Below are positions 45,282 to 57,566 of a DNA stretch of 64,000 bases, piece by piece. The DNA is from Artocarpus heterophyllus. Taxonomy: Eukaryota; Streptophyta; Magnoliopsida; Rosales; Moraceae. The stretch's first letter is position 1; each line of letters begins with the position of its first letter. Under the pieces are notes generated by a model. It made no database searches. It was given only the letters and a program-made list of their open reading frames with translations, and was not told the DNA's origin. The stretch covers positions 30,530,602 to 30,594,601 of the forward strand of contig CM046353.1 in the NCBI GenBank assembly GCA_025403435.1. Direction: 5' to 3'. Position numbers and translations under genes: made by a program.

Positions 45282-48200
45282 CTAAGTGAGTAAATATGAC
45301 AAATCTCGCATCCCCATAGCTTCCACATGCCTCTCGAAGACTTTTCCAATAAGTGTCTTCGTAAATGGATTAGCTAAATTGTCCTCTGACGTGATTTTGC
45401 ATACCGTGACATGCCCGCCCTCAACGAAGTCTTTTATCACATGATACTTCCAATCAATATACTTACTCTTCTTGTGAAATCTTGGTTCCTTAGCATTAGC
45501 TACCGTTGCACTGTTATCACAGTATAGTGATACCGCTTTATCCATACCAGGAACTATCTCAAGATCCCCAAGGAACTTGCGGAGCCACACTGCTTCTTTC
45601 TAAGCATCATTAGCTGCCACATACTCAGCCTCCATCATTGAATCCGACGTGCAATCTTGCTTCATACTTCTCCAACTGATGGCACAGCCGCCCAAAGTAA
45701 ACACAAAACCCAAAGTCGATTTCCTAGAATCCAGACAGGATTGAAAATTCGAGTCAATATATCCTAGAGGAGTTAAGTCCTCACCTGAATATACAAGCAT
45801 ATACCCTCGAGTCTTTCTCAGGTACTTGAAAATATGCTTAACTACAACCCAGTGGTTTGGTACTGGATCTGCCTAAAATCGACTTACAATCCCAACTGCA
45901 TAACAAATATCCGGCCATGTGCAAAGCATGGCATACATGAGACTACCCACTGCCAAAGCATAAGGCACCTTCTTCATGTATTCTCTTTCTTCCTCAGACT
46001 TTGGAGAGTCTTTCTTAGAAAGAGTAATTTCAGACCTAGATGGTTGCCCACCTTTCTTGGAATCCTACATTGCAAACCTCTTGAGAATTTTATCTATATA
46101 GCTGGCCAAGGACAAAGCTATCATTTTGTTCTTCCTATCCCGAAAGATCTGGATACCGAGAACAAAATTAGCCTCACCCAAGTCTTTCATGTCAAACTCT
46201 TGGTCAACCATAATTTGACCAATGACAATGCCCTAATGTCATTGCCAATTAGCAGAATGTCATCTACATAGAGCAGTAGAAAAACCACCTTCCTATTCTT
46301 AATGTGTTTGCAAACACATGGCTCATCCACATTTTGTGAGAACCCATAAGTCTTGATCACCTGATTAAATCTTATGTTCCAAAAACGGGAAGCCTACTTA
46401 AGTTCATAAATTGACTTTAGCAGCTTACAAACCTTACCCTCTTGACCCTTGACCTTGAACCCGTCTGATTGTTCCATATAAATGGACTCATCAGGAAAGC
46501 CATTTAGAAAAACCATCTTGACATCCATCTACCAAATCTTGTAGTTAAGTGCGGCAGCTATGGACAAGAGAATCCGAATGGACTTAAGCATGGCTACAGG
46601 CGAAAAGGTTTCCTCATAATCGATTCCTTCATTTTGCGTATAACCCTTAGCCACCAATCTAGCCTTAAAGGTTTCGACCTTTCCATCCATTCCTCTTTTC
46701 CACTTGTAGATCCACTTACACCCTATGGGTTTTACCCCTTTGGGAAGATCCACAAGCTCCTAGACTTGATAAGTCTCCATAGATTTCATCTGTGTTCATG
46801 GCCTTTGTCTAGAGTTTTGAATCAACATCCTCCATAGCCTCTGCTTAAGTATAAGGATCGCTGTTATGTTCATCTGGTTCAGCCAAGAAGACCTCCCCAT
46901 TGAACATATACCTCTCAGGTTGACCCCCGATCCTCCCACTACGCCGAAGTCCCTTAGGTTGTTGTTCAGGTTTGTTTGGTTTTTCTACAATGATCGGAAC
47001 GGTTTCATTCAGAACCTCTAGAGTGATTGAATCACTCCTCAACTCCTCAAGCACCTCTTTGCTTTGAAGTTTAAGGTTGTCCATGTAACTCTCCTCAAGG
47101 AAAGTTGTATTAGTTGAAACCACGACTTTATTTTCCTTTGGGTTATAGAAATAACCCTCTTTAGTCTATTTTCGATATCCTACAAACATGCAAAGTTCCA
47201 AACGTGCTTCCAACTTATTCGCATCCTTAAACAGGACATGAGCTAGACATCCTCATTTTTGAATATGGTTTAAGGATGTCTTCCTTCCTATCCACAACTC
47301 GTGAGGAGTTTTAGGGACCGATTTTGAAGGCACATTGTTCAAAAGATAACATGCGGTTTGTATTGCATATCCCCAAAAGGATAAAGGCAATGATGAATAA
47401 CTCCTCATGGAGCTTACCATGTCCAATAAAGTCCTGTTCCTTCTCTCCGATACGCCATTCTATTGCGAGTGCCCGGTGTAGTCAAATGGGATAAAATCCC
47501 ATTCTCTAATAAGTGTCCAAGAAACTCATCAGAAAGGTATTCTCCACCTCGATCGGATCGAAGTGCCTTTATGGGTCTACCCAATTGTTTTTCCACTTCT
47601 GCCTGAAACTCCCTGAACTTATCAAAAGTTTCGCTTTTGTGGTGCAATAGGTACAATGCCTATATCTTAAGTAGTCATCAATAAAAGTGACGAAGTACTT
47701 ATACTCTCCTCGTGCCTGGATGTTCATCGGTCCACAAACATCACTATGCACAAGTTCTAGAACCCCTTCGGCCCTATTGCCTTTAGACCCGAATGGTCTT
47801 TTGGTCATTTTACCCTCCAAACAAGATTTACATTGAGGTATAGATTCCACCTTTTAGTGACTTAAAGGTCCATCCCTTACCAACCTTTGAATCCTGTTCA
47901 AGTTAATATGACTAAGGCACAAATGCCAAAGATGAGTCTTATTAGAGTGAAAAGTTGTAAGCCTTTTAGAGTTATTATCATTCATCTTAGCATTAAGCAG
48001 TAAGTCCATCTTAGGTTTGATAAAATGTAGATTATTTTGCATCCATCCAAAATAGATAAAATATTTATTTTTACGAATCACTACTTTATCATTAAAAGAA
48101 ACCAAATAGGAGTCTTTAAATAAACAAGCTACATAAATTAAATTCCTTTTAAATTTAGGACCATAAAAACAATCTCGTAAAATTAAATTCCTATAATTAT

Positions 48201-49228
48201 CAAAGTAAAGATGGACGTCTCCTACTACTTTCGTTAAGACCAAGGATCCATCACCCATCCGAAGAGTGAAGTCTTCATGTAGCAGACTTCTCGTTTCTTT
48301 GAACCCCTATAGAGAAACACAAACATGATTAGTTGCACCATAATCTATGACCCAAATGTCACTGGATTCTTCAACCAAATAAGTTTCTAAATACAAAAGA
48401 TCACACTTACCTCTTTTGGAAAGGAAGTCCTTGCAATGCTTCTTTATGTGCCTGACTTTCCCGCAAAAGAAGCACTTAAGCTTCTTCGAGTTCTTCTTCT
48501 TCTTCTTCTTCTTCTTGCTCTTGTTGTTAGCAGGAATAAAAGACTTCCCATTTTTGACCTGTTCCCTCTTTCCATTCCTAGAGTTGGGATTGGAACCAGA
48601 AGCAGCTACCAAATTGGCCACTCCACCTACAGTAGACTCTCTAATTAGCAGTTTGAACTCCTATAACTGTTTCATTAATTCTATTAAGGTCATATCTCGT
48701 CTATTGCTCAAACTAAATGTAGCTTTAAATGGAATAAATTCCTTTGATAGAGTCTCAAAAACTATAGTCATCTGAGTTTTAAGCATCAATGTCGGCTCCA
48801 TTAGTTTGAGCCTCAGTGAGGTAACCCATGAGCAACATCATGTGCTCCTTTATAGATGTCCCTGGTCTCTGCTTATAGTTCAAGAGTTTCCGAAGCGCCC
48901 CTTGCTTCTTTGTTATGGCCTGGCCTCCAAACATGTCTTCTAGATTATCCAAGATCTGCTTAGCAGTCTCATAATCCCCATGTTGAGCCTGTAGCATGTT
49001 ATTCATGCTAGCGACAACATAGCAGCGGGCCTGATCGTTTGCATCTTTCCAGCGATCGTACGCTTGGAATTACTCAATGGTGGAATCTCCCGTAGGCTCG
49101 GGAAAGCAAGGGGTTGTCAGCACAAATTTCAGTTTCTCAAAGGAGAGGTTCCGTTTCCAATCATTATAATTCTCTCTGGTTAATAGGTTTTGTCAAGTAT
49201 CAAAGATAAAGTCATTTTTAGACATTTT
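45282..49228 (-). pseudogene. Copia-2 gag-pol
   Basis: Gag runs from ATG 49,228 (MSKNDF; YNDWKRNLSFEKLKFVL; AKQILDNLEDMFG). It has a zinc knuckle CFFCGKVRHIKKHC (about 48,432-48,473) after a poly-lysine run coded by an AAG repeat. The protease active site reads DYGATNHVC, where the family has DSGA. Integrase: [79 protein letters not shown] and YVDDILLIGND (about 46,250). RNase H has CTSDSMMEAEYVAAN, YCDNSATVANAKEP and KSKYIDWKYHVIKDF, ending TAG at 45,282. At least ten stops or frameshifts divide it. Confidence 0.93.
48491..48517. repeat. AAG/CTT microsatellite in Copia-2 gag
   Basis: About nine CTT triplets on the plus strand code a lysine run just before the zinc knuckle on the minus strand. 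Confidence 0.85.
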
Positions 49229-50880
49229 TAATCTACAATAAGAATCATATACCAAACATAAGCAAACATACAATAATAATTTAGTAAGATAACACAATCA
49301 TGTAAAAACATACAAATGTGTTTATGTGTCAAAACCTTGAAAATATTACAACCTTACAATGATAATTTCCAACTCAGAATTCAGCAAGCTCCTAGGGGAG
49401 TCATGCCAAATTCAATCAGGAACACAGATCCCCTCCTGATTAATATATGCCATCAAGGACCCGTATGATCCAACATATATTAATAATTGTTTCTTTGACC
49501 GTTAATTTTATTAACAGAGCTCCTAGGGGAGGTTAATAATAAAATTAACATGAGAGTATAACCATCATTTCAATATTTTATCCATGATTTATAATCACCA
49601 TCTAGGGGTGTGCAACCATAAATCATACTAAAATACCTTATTCTCTCAGAGATATAATCTGGTACATGATAGAAATCCCTTCCTAGGGGTCGGGACCACC
49701 ATGTTCTTCCTATGGACCAACGATGGAGGCCTTAGGTCCTTTCTTCAAAAACCTTCTCCCACTCAATCTTTTGAAATCAAGGTTTTATTTTAAGAACATG
49801 CATGACCAATTTTAATATGAGCGGCACTCCCTATTCTATATGAAATGTTATCAATATACATGGCAAATCGTATTATAATGTAGACAAGCAAAGCTACAAG
49901 CAAAATAATAATAACCATAATATTATGGTTCCACCCTAGAGAATAGAAAACAAAGATTACAAGAAAATAATCGAAACATATTATTGATTCTTTATCCTTG
50001 AATCTCCAAGCAGTATCCTTCTTCATGTAATGCCCATTCGTAAGTCTTCAATCCCGTATGAATCGAATACTTCATATTTTCGATCATATCCAAATTTAAT
50101 GTTTCTTAGAATTGTCCCAAAAATAAAATTAAAACTACATTGAAAAACTGCACCTTTTTTGGAAAAATTTCTAGCTCTTTGCCAGCAAGCCTATCTGGGT
50201 GATTGGCCTGCCAGTCATTACCCACCGACTTGCGGATTCATGACAGATCGGCCTGTCGAACTAGAAGTTCAGCCTACCGCCAGAGCCACCTAATTTCTGC
50301 CCCACTGACTGCCTGCTGAACCTCACATTCGGCCTGCTGATCTGCGACCATTAGCCTATCGAACTGGAGGGTTCAGCATGCCGACCGAGCAGAAATCACC
50401 CTTTCTGAAAAATACAATTTTTAATGCAACTCATCAATTTTATTTTCAACAATTCAAAAACATAAAATTAGAGACTTAGGAATACCTAGGAGCGTCATCA
50501 TCCATCTTCTAGATCTGCCTTCTAGATCCGTCTTCTCCAAATGATTATTTAATTACAAAAATCTTACAAATTTAAAATTAAATAATAATTCCTAAACGGA
50601 GATGATAGTCCGCCATCTAATTACATGAAAAACCTAGATACACATTCTAATCTCTAAGGAACCATAACCGATATAAATTAATTAATAAATAATAATTACA
50701 TAATAATTTAATCAACCAAAATTAATTAATAAGCATTCTCCATATAATCCATGACAACATATAAAATATATAAAAACCTAGATTGCCAAATCTCTATAAA
50801 ATTAAATTCAAGATGGCAGAGATTAAGATCACAAAATTTATACACATAGCATGATCACAAACTCATAAATTTATGTAAAG
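49229..50880 (-). other. Copia-2 leader between primer site and gag
   Basis: About 1.65 kb of AT-rich untranslated sequence. It holds four adjacent stem-loops close to gag (49,414-49,626). Nearer the primer site (50,170-50,400) is a GC-rich block with repeated GGCCTGCC / CAGCCTACC / CGGCCTGCTGA-like units. No open frame of interest. Confidence 0.7.
49414..49626 (-). repeat. Four consecutive stem-loops in the Copia-2 leader
   Basis: Stems: 49,414-49,421 with 49,434-49,441 (8 bp, AATCAGGA); 49,439-49,449 with 49,474-49,484 (11 bp, ATTAATATATG); 49,501-49,515 with 49,532-49,549 (15 bp and a 3-nt bulge, GTTAATTTTATTAAC); 49,584-49,592 with 49,618-49,626 (9 bp, ATGATTTAT). AT-rich stems enclose loops with GC-rich cores such as CCCCTAG. 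Confidence 0.75.
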
Positions 50881-50881
50881 A

Positions 50882-50898
50882 CCATGGCTCTGAGACCA
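50882..50898 (-). promoter_or_regulatory. Copia-2 primer-binding site
   Basis: On the minus strand TGGTCTCAGAGCCATGG starts two bases after the 5' LTR. This is one mismatch from TGGTATCAGAGCC, the initiator-methionine tRNA complement. Confidence 0.85.
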
Positions 50899-50900
50899 AT

Positions 50901-52903
50901 TGTTAGAAAAATAGTACGCAGCGAATTTTAAAAATTTTATAGAAGAGTATTTTCAAAACACAAGTTTGACATGCTATATGCATAAATTAACTAGATCTTA
51001 CTAACCTTTGAATGCCGAAGAGCTCCCGTAATCCGTGAAGAGAAGTAACGTTTAAGAAGAGCCTCAACCAACTGGTCTTCTTTTCTACTCTCTATTCACG
51101 ATCGGAGTGAGTGTGGGCTCACACATACAGCTCTTCCTCCAGGTGACTCTCCTTCCAACCAACTAAGAGAACCTAAAGTTAATGTTCGTGATTTGTGAAC
51201 AACAGCTCTCAGGGAGTTTTAGATTCTCACTAGTAGAATATCACTCTTAATCTCTCAATTGATCTAAATAACTTATGAGACTTAGTCCCTATTTATAGAG
51301 GTTAGGTCTAGGGTCAGTCCTTATCAGATAAGGTCTCAAAAATTCGAAACAGAATCAAATTTGGATCAATATCTGATGAAATCTACATAAAAACGCGTGA
51401 TCTTTTTTTTGTACATCAGTAGGTCGATTTGCCTAATCCGCAGGCCGAACTTGATGATCGGCATGCCAAACTGTCGAAAAAAATCTTAGCAAATCTTTTA
51501 TTTTCCACCCAAGATTCTATAGGATAAAGTCTAAGTTTTAATTCAAATAACCTAATGGAGAAGTTATCTAATTAAAACAACTATATCTAGATAATCTCTA
51601 GGAAAATAAATGAATTTCTAATAATTCTATAAGTTTATCTTGATTTAATTTATTCAAATTAAATCAACCGATAAACGGACAAGAATTATCCGATCCTAAT
51701 AATTCAACAAGTTTATCTTGAATTGATTTTGTCACAAAATTAATTCAACCGATAAACAGACATGAATTATTTGATTCTTCCAAATTTCAACCAATCTAAT
51801 AAATCTGACATAAGTCACCAATTATTAAAAAAGCACGCCGTATCGTTATAGGATTTTATGAGCTAGCAAAGGGGACCAAATGAACTTATATAGTTCAAGC
51901 TCCCAATAATTGTGAAACCCAATATCCTAGATATATATTTCATAATTATCAACTCCAACGCTACTCCACTAAAAGCTTGGAGCTGTACTCTCGAACTACA
52001 TAGAATTACGAAGCCTGTATAGCTAAGTCTCCATAACATATCATAGTGTATTGTATCCTCATAGGATTATCCATAATCAGCTTAAGGACAAGTTCTATCT
52101 TACCTTCATTATTATTTTTATCTTACGTTCCATTATCTCACCATCGGAAAACTTACCATCCAAAGACAGTATACCATTCGGTTACACTTATGTACCCAAA
52201 TGGTTGAGCGCTTTAGTTTTCCAATTACAAGATAACGTATATAAGATGATATCACTACTCGTAAAGAGGAGCTATGGATTCCCTATCTATAAAAAATAGG
52301 TCTACGCCATCAAGAGTTATGCCTCCAACGTACCCGCATGTATACCACTATTAAAATGTGGGTGTCACCCTTTGGTACATCAAAAGACACAAGTCAAGAC
52401 AATGGGCCCAATATTTATCTCAGGATTAAGATACAATATAAATGATTGTCTAAAGTGAATCGATTTGATAAGACAAAATTATTAATCTAAATCAATTCAC
52501 TTTATGTCCCATCCAACACATCGTCGTCTATGACAATGTGCCAATGTTTCTATTCACGGAGTCCACCTCCAATGGCCAAGACAAACAATCTCTCAATAGA
52601 GATATAGACAACATAACAATCTTTACATGAATAAAGTGCCCAACTTTATTCCCTCGATTGCGGATCTTATGATTTAGACCATCACCTTAAGAATCATGTC
52701 TTTCGCATAATTGTCCATGAGATGCCCAATTCTTAAAGGTTTAGACCGATAATCTTAGACTTTTATTTGCTTAACGTACATTCAACAAATATGAACGTAA
52801 AGAGGACAAGATTTGATATATAAACAATAAATAAATTCTTTATTGATAAAAATGCTCCAAAAACTTATTACATTTTTACTCCTTAGGGCAATTATGTCTA
52901 ACA
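50901..52903 (-). repeat. Copia-2 5' LTR (about 2.0 kb)
   Basis: On the minus strand from TGTTAGACATAATTG to TTTCTAACA. It aligns end to end with 43,237-45,267. By eye there are roughly 25 differences in the first 220 bases, so the insertion is not recent. Confidence 0.93.
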
Positions 52904-52908
52904 GTATA

Positions 52909-53082
52909 AGGTTTTGAAAGCTTTTTATTGGTGGCCAAAGATGGAGAGATATGTGGTAAAGTTTGTGGGTAAATCTCTTACATGCCAACAAGTCGAAGGA
53001 GAACATCAGAGACCAGCAGGTAAATTGCAGCCTTCAAAGCTTCCACAGTAGAAATGGGAAGATATTGCAATGGATTTTGCCA
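52909..53082 (+). pseudogene. Gypsy-2 integrase fragment after Copia-2
   Basis: Continues the zinc-binding region: LKAFYWWPKMERYV, KSLTCQQVEGEHQRPAGKLQ, then a TAG at a tryptophan position, KWEDIAMDFA. It ends abruptly at the first core aspartate and joins LTR sequence. The rest of integrase and the chromodomain are deleted. Confidence 0.88.
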
Positions 53083-55228
53083 TTTTTAGACCTAAAAGCT
53101 CTAAGTTTGACTCTCCAAGCTTTGAAACTTCATTTCCCATCTATTTTTGAAAGCTCTAAGTTTGACTCTCCAAGCTTTGAAACTTCATTTCCCATCTATT
53201 TTTGATAGAACAAGAAAATTCCTTGGTGGTTTGTCAAGTTTTGGGTGCAAATCACAAGAAAAACCTTAGCGAGTCAAGGTAAGGGACTGTTTCAGTTTAT
53301 AGGATGTTTGGTGTTAGTTCAGGGGGCTTTCCTTTGAGTTTTGATGAGATATTTGAACCTATTGACCTCTAACATGTTAGGAATATCCCCACAAAAGGGT
53401 TTAAGTAAATTCAATTAGGAAGTGGTGGTTTCAAGTTCACTTTTGGTGGCTGTCTAAAATTAGGTAAATTTTCAAAGTGCTACAGGTTTTCCCTTTGTTT
53501 CCTGGACTAGAACTTTCCTTTGAAGCTGAAATTTTGAGGATATGTTCATTTATATGTTATTTAATTCACGTAAAATAGTTTAGCAAATTCAATTTGGTTT
53601 GAGAGTTATAGTTTTAAAACTATACCCGGTTGCTAAGATGTTGTGGTTTATGATGGTTTTGATATTTTGGGAATTTAAAATTTATTCACAACTTGAAAAT
53701 ACGTCTTTCAAGGTATAATTAAGCTTTGAGGAGTCTTAAAATATAGGGAAAACTATGGCAAAATTTTTACGATAACGTTTGAATCATTTACAACCAAAAC
53801 GAGCCCAAAATGTAGTTGAAATGGTCCCCCCTGGGCTGGCTGGCTGGCTGGCTGCATCAGTCTAGTAGCTTGCATACAAGGCCTACACATAGGGCTTGTG
53901 TATAGCCTGTGTGGGCAATCCTCATGTGTGGACAAGGCTGCCTTGGCCAGCCCTCGGCCAATCCTTGGTCACAGTAGGCCAAATGGCCTAGTTAGGGGTT
54001 TTCGAGCCCTTGGAGTCTTTTTTCATTATTTTTGAACCATGATTTCACTTGAAGTTTTATTTTGATATATTTTGTAATTTAAGAGGTTAACATGAAGCTA
54101 ATTATAAGGATTAGACTTAGAATAAATATTTAAAATAGGGAAATGAGCTCCTTAATGTTTGATTATCAATTATTGTCGAATTGGTGGTAATGTAAGTAGA
54201 GATTTTCAATCTTTCAGAGATGTGAAGTATCGGACCCCATGAGTACTTTATTGATAGTCTCATTGAGTAAAGTAAGTAAAATTTCACTTCTATCACCATA
54301 ATTGTTGTGCATTTAATGTTGTAAATTGATATGTGAAAGTTATGTGCATTACACCCCATCTTGTTATTTCAAATACATGCCAACATGTAAAGAATTATGA
54401 AAATGTGAAATTGATTTTACTGGTCAGCTACGACGGGACTCTAAGCATCTGGAACGCAATACTGTGAAACTTTTAAGCATCAAGGATGCAATGATTAGGC
54501 ATTTGGAATGCCATGTGAGGAATTAAGCGTCTAGGATGCCAATGATTTAAGCATATGGGATGTAATACTTCCCCTATAGGAAACACTAAATAGTACGCAC
54601 ACTATGTTAAAAGTATGAAAGATATAGTGAAGAGTAAATGAAATGAAAGAATAATAAAGTGAAAAGTTAAAGAGTAAACATATATTAATTGAGCTCATTC
54701 ATTGAAATGCTACTCATGCTTGCATAATTCTACTTACTGGGCATTAGCTCACTAATTTTTATGGTGATGCAAATAAGGGTACGTCCCAGCACTAGCTGAG
54801 GACTAGACGGTTGGCTGGCGCACTCTCGATGCTTGAGGCTAACGTACATAGACTAACTGACCTGTTATTTTGTGGTGTCATTGATATGCATTTTTGGTGA
54901 GCCATAAGGATTACATATGGTACATGGTTATATATGGTACACAGTTGATTCTATTTTGAGGGTTGTATTATTTGGTATAGATTTGACCAGCCACTGGGGT
55001 GTATTACATATGTTTTGATATCCTCACTAGTTAAACAAATTTGCCTATATTTTTACACTCCTTTTGAATGACATATTAAGGTTAACATAAGTAAAAAGGT
55101 AAGATGTTAAGATGTAACACTACTTAATGTAACTAGATAATGTAACACTACTTAATGTAACTAGATAATGTAACACTACTTAATGTAACTAGATAGGACT
55201 TTTAAGATTATGTTAGGTAGGTGTTACA
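53083..55228 (+). repeat. Gypsy-2 3' LTR, left ~0.87 kb missing
   Basis: Aligns with 37,795-39,740 of the 5' LTR. It has gained a 55-bp tandem duplication (53,095-53,149 and 53,150-53,204) and a 28-bp triplication (55,113-55,196) that are single in the 5' LTR. It ends GGTGTTACA. Confidence 0.88.
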
Positions 55229-57217
55229 CCTAAGATTGGCAATCTTTAAGGTCATGCATGCCTACAAAGCAAGAAAATTAATGAATGCAATTTAAAATGC
55301 CAAGAAGCAGCTTAAAATTCCAAACCGAACTCATATGAAGGATCTGCTAAAAAGCCATGTCATAATAGTCCTAGTAGGATTGATACCGGATGGAGATGAA
55401 GTAGTCCTTCAAGGGCATGACCTCCCTGAGGCACTCAACTATAGAGGGGTGCATGGGGTGACACCTCCTGGATTTCTCGGTCAAAAGGGCTACTACTGGA
55501 GGAGGCGTAGGAGGTGGAGCATCTCTGTTCATTGAGGTCTCATGTGGTAACTGTAAAGGCGACAAGGTGCTTAGTGGGACTATTGCTTTAGGTGGCCTGG
55601 CCCTCTCAAGCCTCTTTCTCTTTGACCTAGCCATGCCTAAGGCTAGAGCTCTGCCATCATTCAGAGTCTGTCCTTAGGAAGGTTATGGGTTGACATGTCT
55701 GCAAAAAAGAAAGGCAAAGTTAAAAGAAGAACAGGAAAAGAAGGACAAAAAAAAAATAGACGAGAGATGTCCTTAGGCTAAAACTCTAATCTTTAGTTGG
55801 CCTAGTGGGTAAAGCAGCCTGATCATATCCCCAAGGTCTTTATCGACAATAGACAGCCCCAAACCGAGGGAGCCACCAAAAGTGTCCTTGAAGTTAGAAG
55901 ATGATGGCTCCCTCGTTACCCACCTGACTCGATAGGAACTCAGTATGGGGATGTCAGTGATGTTAGGTCTTGCTACTGTCACCTTCTTGATCACTAGAGC
56001 AAGTGGGATGTTGTCTTGACAAGGGTTGGTTGAGCTGGACCCCCTAAACTAGTTGTAATTGGTCACGTTGGCCTTGCTTAACAAAAAAGTCTACTGTTAG
56101 ATAGCCGCGAGCTTCATCAGTAAATCCTCAATAGCTATAGTAAGTCCCCTCGAAGCAAATGACCTCTTTGACCATAGAAGCCCTTGCTCAATTTTATGGG
56201 AACGGCCTAAGCGGTAGGTATTATCTCCCGAGCTAGGATAACCATCTTCCCCTGGCATAGAACCACTCAAACTTCCATAACTTGTCTGAGTTAGGGTTGC
56301 CAAGGATAAAATCCTTCGCAAACCTAGTGAAGTAGTACCACTCAACCTGCCAGGGAAGTTTCTTCATCTTGAATGCTTGTTTAAAACCTTCCTATAGCAT
56401 CTCGATTGCATAGATGTACATCCACACAACGTACATGCCGATCAGGGAACGATAGCAGCTTGGATTAAGCTGAGCAGGGCACACATGCAAATCATTTAAA
56501 GCTTAATGCAAAAAAGGGTAAAGAGGGAGATGGAGCCCTGCTCGAAAAAACTCCATGTACTAGGTGATGCATCCCTCCAGTAGCTACACATGTGTGTCAC
56601 CAGCTGTAGGCAAAATTAAAATGACGTCGTTGGGGATCTTAAACTCCTAATGAAGGGTTTCCAACCATGTCTGCATCATTACTAATGTATACTCTATTAT
56701 TGATGTCTGGCTAGTTGGGTTGGCGTACCCAATAAACCACCACGCCCTAGACTCTTGACTCCAAGGCTGGCGACCCCTTGTCCTTGTCCTTGGCATCATC
56801 GCCTCCATGGACTAGTTGCCTCTCCTCAAAAACACCTACCTTGATGATTATCTCCTATTTTAAGAGCCTCTATCGTATATCTCGGCTAAAGGAGCTTGAC
56901 CCACCCATGGCAACCGCCAGGAGAGCATGATCTAGATCGGTTACTTAGGGCATGCTCATGGTGGCAACCGCGATGTTAGGGTCCTTACCCCTACATAACC
57001 TAATAGGGAATATGCCCTTGAGAAAATCTAGAAATTCCCTCTTGAGGGCCGTTCCTTGCCCCAAACTGAGGATCTAGGCCAACTGAGTTGCTTTTTTGAG
57101 CTTGGCAGCCATCCTTATGCTATCCCTATCCTCGGACCCTGCTCGGTCGGTCTTGGTGCTCTCATCCAACTAGGAGATGTCTATCAACTGATCTTAGGAA
57201 TTACTTAAGTCATTCAT
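55229..57217 (-). pseudogene. Tat-A extra antisense gene, N-terminal part
   Basis: Minus strand from ATG 57,217 (MNDLSNS), with ATQLA then ILSLGQGTALKREFLDFL, HALLAVAMGGSSS, QLNPSCYRSLIGMYVVWMYI (near 56,450), and WYYFTRFAKDFILG then DKLWKFEWFYARGRW (near 56,240-56,350). Next is a proline-rich piece (55,371-55,634, PPPTPPPVV). It joins the coiled-coil part at 36,924 once Gypsy-2 is removed. Stops and frameshifts throughout. The same protein is coded by Tat-B at 26,031-28,452. Confidence 0.7.
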
Positions 57218-57566
57218 ATTCGTGTTCGGAATTACCTGCTTGGAACTAGCTTATCGAGTCTAAAAGGTTCCTCGTAATGACAACACTTTTGCTTGATAGC
57301 TAAAAATATTACTCAGAAACTTGAATACAATATATGCTAAAAGGGTGAGGATCAACTCCTATTTATAGCCAAAGATTAGGCATAGAAATCAAAGAGACAC
57401 AATGATTATACCTATCAGGGAAACAACCAACCACAGGCTAACACCTATTAGCCAAACTTGACCGTTTGCCCCCTCATATTCCAGCATCCCGAGGATAAAT
57501 TTGAAAATTATCTTCAACCGACCAAATTCTCTTGCATAGTACACCTAGCTAAGCATCGACTAGGTT
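57218..57566. other. Tat-A spacer between antisense gene and 3' LTR
   Basis: Non-coding. It should hold the promoter of the minus-strand antisense gene; I see no clear TATA box. The purine tract expected next to the LTR is not recognisable. Confidence 0.4.

Larger units (their letters stand above)
43237..52903 (-). mobile_element. Copia-2, complete Ty1/copia element, TSD GTATA
   Basis: Both LTRs, polypurine tract, primer site, leader, gag and pol are present in the expected order on the minus strand, about 9.7 kb in all. Exact GTATA duplications lie at 43,232-43,236 and 52,904-52,908. Removing it restores the Gypsy-2 integrase reading GTSNMYKVLKAFYWW. It is the same family as Copia-1. The two LTRs differ at many positions, and stops and frameshifts make it inactive. 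Confidence 0.95.
36925..55228 (+). mobile_element. Gypsy-2, chromovirus-type Ty3/gypsy, split by Copia-2
   Basis: 5' LTR 36,925-39,740, coding region 39,931-43,231 and 52,909-53,082, truncated 3' LTR to 55,228. Flanking five-mers are CCTAG (36,920-36,924) and CCTAA (55,229-55,233), one mismatch. The antisense gene of Tat-A reads on smoothly when the element is removed, which supports both ends. The LTR starts TGCTCGACCC where TGTAACACCC would be expected, so the left end is less sure than the right. Confidence 0.82.

Noticed and set aside
48416..48775. Phenylalanine/leucine-rich plus-strand open frame resembling a membrane protein
   Set aside because: It is the opposite strand of the AAG repeat and gag of Copia-2.
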